A stretch of DNA of 64,000 bases from Muribaculaceae bacterium (GCA_017557665.1 JAFYYI010000031.1:75290-139289); one strand, 5' to 3'. Positions 17,717 to 26,663 are shown, counted from the stretch's first letter. A program made the numbers and translations. The notes: generated by a model from the letters alone, not told the origin.

Positions 17717-20700
17717 TTAGTCAAGCATGATGAAACCTGCCCAATAATAGGGCTCGCTATACTCTGTGTTCTGGCGAATGTGGGATTTCGCCTTATTGAA
17801 TGCTTCACGCTTATTCCACCCGATAGCGGGATCGGCAAGGTTCTTGAAAAACTCTATCATGAACATTGTCCCGACCATATCGCTCACACGCCACAACGAC
17901 ATGACCACAGTGCCTGCTCCGGCATTCTTGAATGCCCGTTGCAGTCCATAAAGGCCCTCGGGTGTCATCTCGCCACGTCCTGAGTTACATGCCGATAGCA
18001 CGACCATGTCCACTCCGGTCAAGTCAAGTTTTGCGATATCATTGGCCGTCAAAATACCTCCCAGCACCCCATCGGGCAACTCTTTTCCCTGCCAAGCAGC
18101 ATTGCCACCCGACAAGACCAGCCCCGACAACATCATGGCATCTTGGTATCCTTGCAGGTAATTCACATCCTGGGCATCGTCGGCTGAATAATAGAAACCA
18201 TGGGTCGCCAAATGCAACACCCGTGGTGCCTTGCCGCTCAGCGCCACGAACGATTCTTCGGTTCCATTGATGCCAGAATAAGATTCAACGGTCACACCTC
18301 GGCCTTTGAGAATAGCCTCAATACTGTCAATCTCGGCCTTTGAATAAGGCAGTTCCCTGAACTCCATTTCACCGTGAGCGATATCTCTACTGGTCGCATA
18401 CAGCACAGGAACATGATACCTGGACGCTTCCTCTTTCATGATATCACCACCGATGTCATACGTCAAGCCACCATACAAAACGGCATCGCACCCATTGTCA
18501 TTGGCCTTGATGTCGAGGATCGGCTTCACTTTCATGATTTCCCGTGCCGATGACAGCCTGACAAATCGGTAATGGTCACCCAATAATGACCCATCCTCTA
18601 ACGGCAGAGACTCAGGGGCAAGTTGAAAGAGAAATTGTGACGGGACATAGTAGACCGTCGCTCCCTCTTGCACATATCCCTTGAAGGGGTCCCACAAGAG
18701 CCGGCAGAGCTGCTCGGCATACGGTTCTTCATAGTACATGTCAAGATGCGGAGCCTGCATGAACGATACCGTGTCCTGGTCAAAAAGCACTTGCAGCAAC
18801 GGGTGAGATTGGGATTGATTGATCAGGTAGGCAACGTATTCACGGCCTTTTCCTTTCACATAATAATCGGTGAAATCTATCAGCACATCGTTGTCTCCCA
18901 ACTGTTCCTTAATTTGCTGGTAGCCGACGTTGAGAAATGACGTCATGTCGCCATAGACACGGCATGTGCCCATCAACTGCTTTTCAAGCCTCTCGGCAAG
19001 CGTCGTCAAGTACAGAATACTGTCGGCATGTGCCGCATAATTCTTTTCCCACTCTCCAATCTGAGCTTTCATTGAGGAGATTGTGGAAAAAGCCTTTAAA
19101 TCCTCGGCTGTGCCGTTTCTCTTGATGATATCAAATGTGGATTGAGCCGATGACAGGAGAAAGGCCTTGGACATCAACAACCCCTCATAACACGACTCGG
19201 TAAAGGCGTTCTGCAACTGTTTAGACTTAACCGCATAAGGGGTCATGTCGCGCGCGATTTCTGATACCGGCGCCCAAAACCCTTCCCTCTTGCTTGAAGA
19301 ATAATAGGGCATCCTGTCATGAATTAACTGTTTTAATTTTTCAACAGCAACGACATAATGTTCAGACCCGGAATCAAGATGCCCGGCAAATCCCTCGGCA
19401 TTGGCAAGATAGACCAGAGCCCTTGCATAGTCAAGGCTGTTCTCACCATACAGAGCCTTGATGCCCTCGGCATACTGCTGATAATGTCGCTCTGATTCAT
19501 TAAAGAGGCTAAGCTTATTCTCCACCCCTCCCATCAAAGCTGACAATACAACTCGGGACTCATCCAGTGGGCCGTATTCCGTCAAGAGGATTCTATCGGC
19601 CTCAAGATAGTCATTTAATGCCAAGCGATAATCCCCAAAGAAGGCATGGCACCTGGCACGTGTTGAATACAGTGTCTTTATTTGCTGCGGATCCTTCAAC
19701 TTGTCAAGTGACAGAAACATTGAGTCGATGTTCGCAAAACAGTTGACACTGTCTTTCAAGTGACAGTAAATGTCGGCAAAATGCAGGTAGGTATAGTAAT
19801 CGTGTTTCTCGATATAGTCAGGATTCTGTTGCAAGACCTCGATACACTTTTGGGCATATTCCAGTGCTTCTTCATAGCGGCCGGCCTCGATATACAAATT
19901 GCTCAGGCCAAGATAAGTCCCATGCTTGATGGCTCCAACTGACAAATCGCGCTCGTCCAGTTCATTGGTTAAGTCATCTTTCAGCTTATAAAAAAGTTCC
20001 GCAAGCCGCAGCTGTCCATTTTGATATGCTTTTTTCCCCCGGTCTTGATAATAATTAATTTTCACGTTCACATCCTGTGACAGGGCGATCAGTGAGTCCA
20101 TCTTCAGATCATAATAGGTCGATTTCTCCACATCGCCAAGACGCTCATTCAATAGGCTCAGCTTAGGCAGTATCGACATCAATACAGCATTGTCTCGCAA
20201 TTCTTGAGCCATTTGGGCGGCCTTTTCATAACACGCTAATGCCTCAACGGTGTTAAAGGTCTCCTTTTTCAGATCTCCCAAGTGAATCAATGTTGATATC
20301 TCATTGGAGCTATCGCCAAGCTCATGATAAAACTTCATCGCCTGCTCCATGCAGTGCATCGCTGGTTCAAACTGATCATTCATGATGTAGTCAGTTCCTT
20401 GCTGAAACCACATCATCGCGGTTGAGATAAGGATGCTTCGCCGCAACTTGCCATCGGCCAAGGGTTCAATCCTGTTAAACAATTCCTGAGCCTCGGCATA
20501 TCGTTCCAATCGTATATAATCATTGGCCACGAAATAGCCATTATAGGCATATTGATACTCTAAGGCTGAGCGTTGCTTTTCGGTCATCTTCTTTTCCATG
20601 AGCCGCTCACACAGATGGAAAGCGTCGTCATACTGCTTCAACTGCTGATAACAAGATATCGCCATCAGCTGGCTCATGACGTATGTGTCTTGAGTAAACG

Positions 20701-20896
20701 CGTTGGTGTCCCTCTCTGTCATCACGCCCACCTTAAGAAACGCATCCAGAGCACGCTGATAGTCTCCTGTTTTGTATAAGGACGAAGCGCTATAATACAA
20801 CAGGGACACGTCTTGCTGGTCCTGTGATTGTGACACTGCTGTCACGGGCACAGAACACAACAGACAAATGAAAGCAAGAAGAAGATTCCTGACCAT
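17717..20896 (-). CDS. TPR-CHAT protein (caspase-fold protease domain), exported
   Basis: 1059 aa. A signal peptide (MVRNLLLAFICLLCSVPVTA) precedes about 600 residues of helical TPR-type repeats, e.g. ALEYAQKCIEVLQQNP. The C-terminal third is a CHAT domain (caspase HetF associated with TPRs) with the two expected catalytic motifs: VLHLATHGFYYS (His at about 896) and VVLSACNSGRGEM (Cys at about 970). It ends in YYWAGFIMLD, typical of the family. CHAT proteins are cysteine peptidases or peptidase-like signalling proteins activated through their TPRs. It is the last gene of the long minus-strand array, 3 bp after the anti-sigma-like gene, so it is linked to the sigma factor and caspase. The signal peptide implies action outside the cytoplasm. 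Confidence 0.9.
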   Translation of the reverse strand: MVRNLLLAFICLLCSVPVTAVSQSQDQQDVSLLYYSASSLYKTGDYQRALDAFLKVGVMTERDTNAFTQDTYVMSQLMAISCYQQLKQYDDAFHLCERLMEKKMTEKQRSALEYQYAYNGYFVANDYIRLERYAEAQELFNRIEPLADGKLRRSILISTAMMWFQQGTDYIMNDQFEPAMHCMEQAMKFYHELGDSSNEISTLIHLGDLKKETFNTVEALACYEKAAQMAQELRDNAVLMSILPKLSLLNERLGDVEKSTYYDLKMDSLIALSQDVNVKINYYQDRGKKAYQNGQLRLAELFYKLKDDLTNELDERDLSVGAIKHGTYLGLSNLYIEAGRYEEALEYAQKCIEVLQQNPDYIEKHDYYTYLHFADIYCHLKDSVNCFANIDSMFLSLDKLKDPQQIKTLYSTRARCHAFFGDYRLALNDYLEADRILLTEYGPLDESRVVLSALMGGVENKLSLFNESERHYQQYAEGIKALYGENSLDYARALVYLANAEGFAGHLDSGSEHYVVAVEKLKQLIHDRMPYYSSSKREGFWAPVSEIARDMTPYAVKSKQLQNAFTESCYEGLLMSKAFLLSSAQSTFDIIKRNGTAEDLKAFSTISSMKAQIGEWEKNYAAHADSILYLTTLAERLEKQLMGTCRVYGDMTSFLNVGYQQIKEQLGDNDVLIDFTDYYVKGKGREYVAYLINQSQSHPLLQVLFDQDTVSFMQAPHLDMYYEEPYAEQLCRLLWDPFKGYVQEGATVYYVPSQFLFQLAPESLPLEDGSLLGDHYRFVRLSSAREIMKVKPILDIKANDNGCDAVLYGGLTYDIGGDIMKEEASRYHVPVLYATSRDIAHGEMEFRELPYSKAEIDSIEAILKGRGVTVESYSGINGTEESFVALSGKAPRVLHLATHGFYYSADDAQDVNYLQGYQDAMMLSGLVLSGGNAAWQGKELPDGVLGGILTANDIAKLDLTGVDMVVLSACNSGRGEMTPEGLYGLQRAFKNAGAGTVVMSLWRVSDMVGTMFMIEFFKNLADPAIGWNKREAFNKAKSHIRQNTEYSEPYYWAGFIMLD

Positions 20897-20899
20897 TAA

Positions 20900-21610
20900 T
20901 TACATCAAACTATTATATAAAGAGTCGGCCTGTGACCGATATTCACCATCACTTTGCCTCAATTGATTCAAAATGGCCTTTGTGGCATCCTTGTCACCCA
21001 ACCCCAGCAGGGCTTTCACCTCCAGCCACTGCAATTTCTCAAGTTCGCCCTGCAATACCAGGACCTCATATTCGGCTTTCTCTCCCGATTCCTCGCTGGA
21101 GACGGACGTCATCTCCTGCAGTATTTTATCCTCTTCAGCCTTGACCAGCTCCAATGCTTTGTCATAGCGGCCTTGAGTCAACAGGCTATCGATACCGGCA
21201 TAATCCCCGCCGCCCCTGTACACGGCTCCATCGTTGCCCAACCCCTTATCGACTTGACCTAAGGGGCCACCTGTGGGACCATGGACTATCATAGTGTTGA
21301 AAATAATACCTGCGATAAGTATAGCAGCTATTCCTGATGTCCAATACAATAGCTTGACCCATCGCGGTTTAGCCCTACCTGTGATATGATGTTCGCGGGT
21401 TTCATCGGCCTCGAGATCCCACAGCGCCATCTTATCCAGCTTCTTGCCCCGGCTCTTGATGGCGGCCTGCATATTGCGCGTGAACTCGACTTGGTCCTTG
21501 AGCTCCGCATCCTGCTGGATTTCTCTCTCAAACGCCTCGCGCTCTTCGCTTGACATTTGCCCCAACAGATACCTGTCTATCTTGTCTTGAATGTCGATAT
21601 CCATATTCAT
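20900..21610 (-). CDS. Anti-sigma-like single-pass membrane protein
   Basis: 236 aa from ATG 21610. The alternative GTG at 21613 is one codon longer; I chose ATG because it overlaps the sigma-factor stop as TGATG. The N-terminal IDRYLLGQMSSEEREAFE followed by charged helices is the usual cytoplasmic start of Bacteroidetes anti-sigma-like proteins. A transmembrane helix (LLYWTSGIAAILIAGIIF) lies at about 86-104, followed by an extracytoplasmic helical C-terminus with TPR-like character (ALELVKAEEDKI). With the overlapping sigma-factor gene this suggests a membrane switch holding the sigma factor. It lacks a zinc-finger (ZAS) motif, so the anti-sigma role is inferred from context and form. Confidence 0.75.
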   Translation of the reverse strand: MNMDIDIQDKIDRYLLGQMSSEEREAFEREIQQDAELKDQVEFTRNMQAAIKSRGKKLDKMALWDLEADETREHHITGRAKPRWVKLLYWTSGIAAILIAGIIFNTMIVHGPTGGPLGQVDKGLGNDGAVYRGGGDYAGIDSLLTQGRYDKALELVKAEEDKILQEMTSVSSEESGEKAEYEVLVLQGELEKLQWLEVKALLGLGDKDATKAILNQLRQSDGEYRSQADSLYNSLM

Positions 21611-22248
21611 CACACTTTTACATACCTGTCATATATCTCATGTGCCGACTGTTTCAAGTTGGTCATGCACTTGTATTTCTCGGTTTTCAGCGCGTCCTTG
21701 CTTTTGTATGTCGGCAATTCAACCATGATATCGTCGAGGCTCTTCTCTTTATACCAGAAGAGTGTCAGGATTTCCCTGCAGCGCTCCGACATGTGGCAGA
21801 TGCAATCGGCGATAATATCTATCATCGCGTTCTGCCCGTCATCATAGAGCGCCTCATAGCCCAACCCTTCGTCATCACCATCCTCGCCCTTCTTCACATT
21901 GTCATTATAATTACCTGCCACAGGATTCTTGCGAGACCATTCCAGAAACTTCAGCCTGGCGATACCCATCAGATAGGTCGTCAGTGAGCCGGAAAAGGAT
22001 TTGCCGCCTTTTCCCCGGATAGCACCATCCTCAACATAGATTCTGCGCTGCTCGATATTCTCCCACAACTTGATGAATGATTCCTGGAAGATATCATTCC
22101 TGATTTCTTCTTCAGCGAAGAATACTGCCATGTAATGCCTGTCGAAGTAGCGTTTGCAGTGGACATACAATGCGCGCTCAACCATCGGGTTGCCGCTGTA
22201 CACTCCTTCCACAAAAGCGACATCTGAGTATGAATCTTTCAATACCAT
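21610..22248 (-). CDS. ECF-type RNA polymerase sigma factor
   Basis: 212 aa from ATG 22248. A longer reading to 22467 is possible but would overlap the caspase gene by 220 bp; the chosen ATG overlaps the caspase stop as TGATG. Region 2 is at about 30-65 (YFDRHYMAVFFAEEEI, DIFQESFIKLWENI), with a linker to about 140 that is longer than usual, and region 4 at about 150-205 (MSERCREILTLFWYKEKSL). It would direct RNA polymerase to a set of promoters, perhaps including this array, under control of the following anti-sigma-like gene. Target promoters are not identifiable here. Confidence 0.85.
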   Translation of the reverse strand: MVLKDSYSDVAFVEGVYSGNPMVERALYVHCKRYFDRHYMAVFFAEEEIRNDIFQESFIKLWENIEQRRIYVEDGAIRGKGGKSFSGSLTTYLMGIARLKFLEWSRKNPVAGNYNDNVKKGEDGDDEGLGYEALYDDGQNAMIDIIADCICHMSERCREILTLFWYKEKSLDDIMVELPTYKSKDALKTEKYKCMTNLKQSAHEIYDRYVKV

Positions 22249-23084
22249 CACCTTAAAACGTCTGAAATTGTATAACTTACCGATCCGGTCAACACCGGAC
22301 TTTGAGGTATCCGACTCCTGTACTGATGCATCAGGTTGAAAACCTTGGACATGGTCACCGAACCCTGCTGAATGACATTGTAGAGCGCATACGTCAGTTT
22401 TCCGACCTGCGGGGACTTGTACTCCTGATTCAACTGAGAACTCTTGCAGGCGCCCAGCGTGAGCCAACTCACCGTTAGAGGTTTACCCTTGGTTTTCTTT
22501 TTACCGCTAATTTCAAATTTATCAAACACCCCCCTGACCGTCTCGTCCATATCATCGCCGCGTGACGAGTCCCCGCTGTGACAGGCATCAACCACGACCA
22601 GCATCTTCCCCGTCGGTCCGATCTTCTTGCTGATGGCCGTCAGCGAAGCGTTCACTTCATCGTCAATCAAGTGTTTCTCGCCACGGTCCTTCTTGCAGGG
22701 CTTGCGGTAGGCGTCATAGGAGATCCACGACTCATCCCACCCGTCACTCTCATCACCATCGACGTCAGTGACCAGCTGGCCATGCCCCGAGAAATGAATA
22801 TAAATGATGTCGCCAGGGCGGCATTTTGATGTCAACGACTTAAAAGCCGACAAAATGCCCGACTTGGTCGCCTGCTGATTGACAAGCGTCTTGATGTCAG
22901 CGTAGCCACAGGTCTTCAACATTGTCATCACATAAGGGACATCCTTGTCACCATTGATTTTCCCCCAGGCGGGATCCATCTGCTGACCAAGGCCAATCAC
23001 CAGCGCCCGCCGCGTCTGCCCCTGCAACGACAAAGGCAAAAGAAGCATTACAAGCACTGAAAGAAAAGCAATGGTCCTCTTCAT
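22248..23084 (-). CDS. Exported metacaspase-like (C14) cysteine protease
   Basis: 278 aa. The signal peptide is MKRTIAFLSVLVMLLLPLSLQG. The caspase fold follows with RALVIGLG at the first strand, catalytic His101 in IYIHFSGHGQL and catalytic Cys168 in MLVVVDACHSGDS, the standard metacaspase dyad. An acidic stretch VDGDESDGWDE after the His is typical of bacterial metacaspases and may bind calcium. The signal peptide places it outside the cytoplasm. Its stop overlaps the sigma-factor start by one base, so the two are translationally coupled. It would cut after Arg or Lys if it follows the metacaspase norm; substrates are unknown, but the TPR-CHAT and anti-sigma-like proteins are obvious candidates. 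Confidence 0.9.
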   Translation of the reverse strand: MKRTIAFLSVLVMLLLPLSLQGQTRRALVIGLGQQMDPAWGKINGDKDVPYVMTMLKTCGYADIKTLVNQQATKSGILSAFKSLTSKCRPGDIIYIHFSGHGQLVTDVDGDESDGWDESWISYDAYRKPCKKDRGEKHLIDDEVNASLTAISKKIGPTGKMLVVVDACHSGDSSRGDDMDETVRGVFDKFEISGKKKTKGKPLTVSWLTLGACKSSQLNQEYKSPQVGKLTYALYNVIQQGSVTMSKVFNLMHQYRSRIPQSPVLTGSVSYTISDVLR

Positions 23085-23128
23085 TTTCTTAAACGGTTTT
23101 TAAAATAGATAGCATTTTTAGTATTGAT

Positions 23129-23160
23129 GTAATCTATCCATCGGACACTATATTTTCAAA
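23129..23160 (-). promoter_or_regulatory. Weak candidate promoter before the caspase gene
   Basis: The minus strand has TTTG (23160-23157), 20 bp, then TAGATTAC (23136-23129), which matches TAnnTTTG only in TA and TT. It lies 45 bp before the caspase ATG. It could give the caspase-sigma-CHAT module its own transcript inside the long array. Confidence 0.3.
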
Positions 23161-24401
23161 TTCTCCCCTTCGGCCCTAGCCACAACTATGGCACTGCAAC
23201 TCACGCTATAAGCATTGAGCAACGTCTTAGGCATGTCACACAGGACGTCTATAGCCATAAAGATTCCCACGAACTCGGTGGGCAGATTCATCGCTTTGAG
23301 CAAGATAGCCAGCACTATCACACCCGCCATCGGCACACTAGGAGCGCCGAGAACCATAATAATGGAAGTGCCTATCAACGTCGCCTGCTGAGTGAGACTC
23401 AAGTCCATGCCCGCAGCCTGCGATACAAACAAGACAGCAACACACTCATAAATAATCGTGCCGACCTTGTTGAATGTAATACCCATAGGCACAGTGAATG
23501 CCGCAATCTTGTTTGACACGCCAAATTTCTCTTTTGCATCACTGATAATCAAGGGCAAAGCACTGTAAGATGAACTCGTGGAGAAGGCCACCATCAAGGC
23601 CGAGTATATCTGTTTCAAGTGTTTCAGAGGCGACACGCGAGCCACAACCCCAACAATAAGTGGCAATATCATACCACCCATCACAATCAGTGCAATCCAA
23701 ACGACGAAAACGAAGAACGCAAAACTGAAAAAACAAGCTTTCAACTGACCAGTATCGCTGCCCATTTTACCTACAATGACCATCACAAAGGCAAAAATTC
23801 CAAATGGAGCGAACTTCAAGATGAAAGCCGTTATTTGCATGATAATGTCACTAAATGATTCAAAAAGATCGCAAGCCACCCTACGACGTTGGGGTTGTAT
23901 CTTGGTCATGAAATATCCTATCAATATAGCTATAAACACGATAGACAAGATATTTCCAGATGATAGTGCTTCAAAGATGTTGTCCGGCACAATGCCGGTT
24001 AACGTGTCAAGAATGCCTTTTGACTCAAATTCACTAGCTTGAGCAAGGATATCCTCGGCATCAAGCGTCGGTCCATTAGCATCCCGTCCAGGCAGTAGCA
24101 AATCCGTCACAAACAGACCAACTAATGCCGCCAAGACTGCTGTCACGATATAATATAGAAACGATTTGGTTGCAATTCGTCCCATCGAACGAGTATCATC
24201 CATCGATGCCACCCCCAACGCAGTTGACAAAAGCACCAGCGGAATGACAATCATTTTAATGGACCGCATGAATAAATCACCCACACAACTCACAAATTTC
24301 CACCAGACATCATAGTATCCGCTCAATGCCCACCCCATAAACGCACCAAGAAGAAGCGCGAAAAGCATCTGCCAATGGAATGCAATCTTTATCTTCTTCA
24401 T
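23148..24401 (-). CDS. SLC1-type (DAACS) dicarboxylate/amino-acid symporter-like protein with altered cation sites
   Basis: 417 aa from ATG 24401 (MKKIKIAFHWQMLF); an in-frame ATG four codons earlier (24413) overlaps the preceding gene. Typical SLC1 layout with multiple hydrophobic segments, a serine-rich hairpin-1 motif (FSTSSSYSALPL, near 273-284) and a hairpin-2 motif (GAPSVPMAG). The helix-7 motif is NKVGT (311-315) where sodium-coupled homologues have NMDGT, and helix 8 has CDMPKTLLNAYSV (388-400), with Lys for the substrate-binding Arg and no Asp at the usual sodium ligand. It may therefore use another coupling ion or act as a sensor. It is an odd neighbour for the SrfB/caspase genes but is packed among them without a gap. 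Confidence 0.85.
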   Translation of the reverse strand: MKKIKIAFHWQMLFALLLGAFMGWALSGYYDVWWKFVSCVGDLFMRSIKMIVIPLVLLSTALGVASMDDTRSMGRIATKSFLYYIVTAVLAALVGLFVTDLLLPGRDANGPTLDAEDILAQASEFESKGILDTLTGIVPDNIFEALSSGNILSIVFIAILIGYFMTKIQPQRRRVACDLFESFSDIIMQITAFILKFAPFGIFAFVMVIVGKMGSDTGQLKACFFSFAFFVFVVWIALIVMGGMILPLIVGVVARVSPLKHLKQIYSALMVAFSTSSSYSALPLIISDAKEKFGVSNKIAAFTVPMGITFNKVGTIIYECVAVLFVSQAAGMDLSLTQQATLIGTSIIMVLGAPSVPMAGVIVLAILLKAMNLPTEFVGIFMAIDVLCDMPKTLLNAYSVSCSAIVVARAEGENLKI

Positions 24402-24402
24402 A

Positions 24403-24864
24403 TCATTCAGCATTTAATTGCCGCAAGATGGCTTTGGCATCTTCTTGATGATAGCCGATGATCGAACTATACTCCTTCAACGCTTTTTTAAGCGACGTTA
24501 CATCATTACTGGCCTGCAGCACCTTGATACGTTTCCACTGCAAATCATAAATTTCATTCCTTGCTACAGCAGCCTTATACTTGTCCTCCTCTGGCAAGAA
24601 ACGATCGAAGTACGGCAAACGAGGCAAGCCCTCACTTCTTTCAGCTATCAATGAATCCAACAAGTTTAATGCCACAGGAAAGTGTTTTGCATTAATCAAG
24701 CTGTCAATTTCCCAATCACTGGCAGATCCACGGGTCACAATTTCATCATTGAATTGCAATGCCAATGGAGAGAAAAGCATCACGCCCACAAGCATTAACA
24801 CTGCCCCCCCAGACACCAATAAGACCCTCCACACGTCTTTTACAACTTCCTTTCTTTCGAACAT
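24403..24864 (-). CDS. Small membrane-anchored protein of unknown function
   Basis: 153 aa. A transmembrane helix at about 13-33 (LLVSGGAVLMLVGVMLFSPL) is followed by an alpha-helical domain with TPR-like periodicity (INAKHFPVALNLLDSLIAE), probably extracytoplasmic. No family recognised. The helical tail is reminiscent of the C-terminus of the anti-sigma-like protein at 20900-21610 (ALELVKAEEDKI, LRQSDG versus LRQLNAE). It abuts the symporter-like gene. Confidence 0.7.
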   Translation of the reverse strand: MFERKEVVKDVWRVLLVSGGAVLMLVGVMLFSPLALQFNDEIVTRGSASDWEIDSLINAKHFPVALNLLDSLIAERSEGLPRLPYFDRFLPEEDKYKAAVARNEIYDLQWKRIKVLQASNDVTSLKKALKEYSSIIGYHQEDAKAILRQLNAE

Positions 24865-24913
24865 GCCAGTAATCGTGTATTAAATCTAAACGCCTTTTAT
24901 CTATCTAACATCC

Positions 24914-26065
24914 TCACAGGGAAGTATAAGAAACCATAATAGTGCAAACATCACCGGAACGATTTCCAATATATTTATACCCAATGCCTCTTTTGGCTGC
25001 TTTGCAATTATCCAGCAATTGCCTCAATTCATCATCGTTTGAGCTCTCTTCTATTAACGACGATCTAATCTGTTCACGTATCAGAGATTTCACGCTATTC
25101 ATCTCATCTATATCAACAATAGATTCATCACATTTGGCGATATAAAGCAGACAAGATTCATTTAACTCGATATCAATGATAGTGACTCCCTCTTCAATGA
25201 CTATAGGTAACTCTTTCTTATACTCAATGATTCCCGATTTTAACAAATCAAGAGAATAATCTTCTTCTCCATATTCCAAGACAGTTTCAGTTGTATCTAC
25301 TTCTTCATAAAAGTTCGACTCTTCACTTTCATATCCTGAATAGGAAGCCAAATTCACAATAATAATAATGGCCCAAATTACCAAACTTGCGATAGCAGCA
25401 ATAATTGACCATTTTTTTGCATTTGCCGATGCCTTTTGGGCGCCGATATAATCACCAGACGTATATAACGAATTTACATTTGTAGCACAGACTATTGCAT
25501 ATACTCCGAATGGAAGACAACAAAACAAAGTTGATAAAATGGCCCAAACTAAATAATTATCAGGTTGCTTGGGGACGTAGGGTTGATTAAAGCCCTGGTT
25601 AACGTTATTCAAAGGTGGAATAGTAGGAGTACCGGGAATGCCAGGAGGCCCTGGAGCATTGACATCGCCAGCAAAACCAGGAGAATTGCCCGCAACTCTA
25701 GGAGCGTTCACTTCACCAGCAATACCAGGAGAATTGCCCGCAATTCCAGGAGCGTTCACTTCACCAGTAGAGCCGGGTGAATTGTCGGCAGCAATAGGGA
25801 TATTGACATCGCCAGTAAAGCCGAGTGGGATACCATCACTCATACGTAAATCCGCCTCCGGGCCTTTGCTTGGAGAGTTATCTTTTGCAGGGCTCGGGGT
25901 GAGAACTATGCCCTCATCAGAATCAGGAACGACTTTTTCAAGCACCACTTCATCAGGAACTGTGGGCTTAGAAATAACGGGTAATGCCGTTCCACAATAC
26001 CGACAAAACTTAGCCTTGTCGTTTTCAATAGTTTTACCGCATTTCGGATTTGGGCAAATTCTCAT
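24914..26065 (-). CDS. Zinc-ribbon and CD225/dispanin membrane protein with collagen-like repeats
   Basis: 383 aa. The N-terminal zinc ribbon has CPNPKC and CRYCG (residues 4-9 and about 22-25). A linker with four copies of a 15-residue Pro/Gly repeat (GEVNAPGIAGNSPG) spans about 85-140. A two-helix CD225 (interferon-induced transmembrane/dispanin) domain follows (VWAILSTLFCCLPFGVYAIV, then IIAAIASLVIWAIIIIVNL). The C-terminal ~140 residues are extracytoplasmic or cytoplasmic with a conserved-looking beta-rich domain (GVTIIDIELNESCLLYIAK). CD225 helices insert in membranes and in animals alter fusion; in bacteria the role is unknown. The neighbour at 26103-26657 is a shorter paralogue with an almost identical zinc ribbon. 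Confidence 0.85.
   Translation of the reverse strand: MRICPNPKCGKTIENDKAKFCRYCGTALPVISKPTVPDEVVLEKVVPDSDEGIVLTPSPAKDNSPSKGPEADLRMSDGIPLGFTGDVNIPIAADNSPGSTGEVNAPGIAGNSPGIAGEVNAPRVAGNSPGFAGDVNAPGPPGIPGTPTIPPLNNVNQGFNQPYVPKQPDNYLVWAILSTLFCCLPFGVYAIVCATNVNSLYTSGDYIGAQKASANAKKWSIIAAIASLVIWAIIIIVNLASYSGYESEESNFYEEVDTTETVLEYGEEDYSLDLLKSGIIEYKKELPIVIEEGVTIIDIELNESCLLYIAKCDESIVDIDEMNSVKSLIREQIRSSLIEESSNDDELRQLLDNCKAAKRGIGYKYIGNRSGDVCTIMVSYTSL
25650..25815. repeat. 45-bp coding tandem repeat in the 383-aa CD225 gene
   Basis: About four units of 45 bp encode NSPG-xAG-(E/D)VNAP on the minus strand. The two central units differ at only a few positions, so copy number is probably variable. Confidence 0.75.
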
Positions 26066-26102
26066 AATCTCACAAATATCAGTTAACTAATATCATGATC
26101 AA

Positions 26103-26657
26103 TCACAGCCCTCCATTAGCTATGATAATGAAAAATCCTATCAACCCTGCAATAGCCGCTACGATTGACCACATCCCAGCCCTTGATGACGCCTGTTGGG
26201 CTCCGTTATAATCCCCGGAAGCATATAAAGCATTTACTTTAGATGCCTGTACTATAGCAATAATACCAAACAAAGGAGAACAAAGCAGAGTTGTCAAGAT
26301 AGCCCACACCATATTATTATTTGGTTTCTTGGGAGCAGTCATCTGATTCTCATTATTTGAATATCCATCAACAGTCGTTAGCGTTTTTGGAATTCGTGTA
26401 TTATCGGCAAAGCCGAGTGGGATGCCATCACTCGGGTGGGAATGTGACATCGGTTCAAGGCTCGGTGCTTTATCTGTTGCCGTGGTCGGAGAGAGAATAA
26501 TGCCTTCATCAAAATCACGAGGCTGCTGAACAAGCACTTCCCCTTCAGGGGCGAGCGCTTCAGGAATTACAGGTAATTCCGCACCACAATAACGACAGAA
26601 CTTAGCCTTATCGTTCTCAATCGTTTTACCGCATTTAGGATTTGGACAAACTTTCAT
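26103..26657 (-). CDS. Zinc-ribbon and CD225/dispanin membrane protein, short paralogue
   Basis: 184 aa. The N-terminus (CPNPKCGKTIENDKAKFCRY) is nearly identical to the 383-aa neighbour, and an equivalent two-helix CD225 domain ends the protein (VWAILTTLLCSPLFGIIAIV; IVAAIAGLIGFFIIIANGG). It lacks the collagen-like repeats and the C-terminal domain, so the pair arose by duplication with gain or loss of modules. Zinc ribbon predicted cytoplasmic. The gap to the YfaP-like gene upstream is 6 bp. Confidence 0.85.
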   Translation of the reverse strand: MKVCPNPKCGKTIENDKAKFCRYCGAELPVIPEALAPEGEVLVQQPRDFDEGIILSPTTATDKAPSLEPMSHSHPSDGIPLGFADNTRIPKTLTTVDGYSNNENQMTAPKKPNNNMVWAILTTLLCSPLFGIIAIVQASKVNALYASGDYNGAQQASSRAGMWSIVAAIAGLIGFFIIIANGGL

Positions 26658-26663
26658 ATTTTA

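Noticed and set aside
22249..22467. Longer start for the sigma factor (73 extra residues)
   Set aside because: It would overlap the end of the caspase gene; the ATG at 22248 forms a TGATG overlap and gives normal ECF length.
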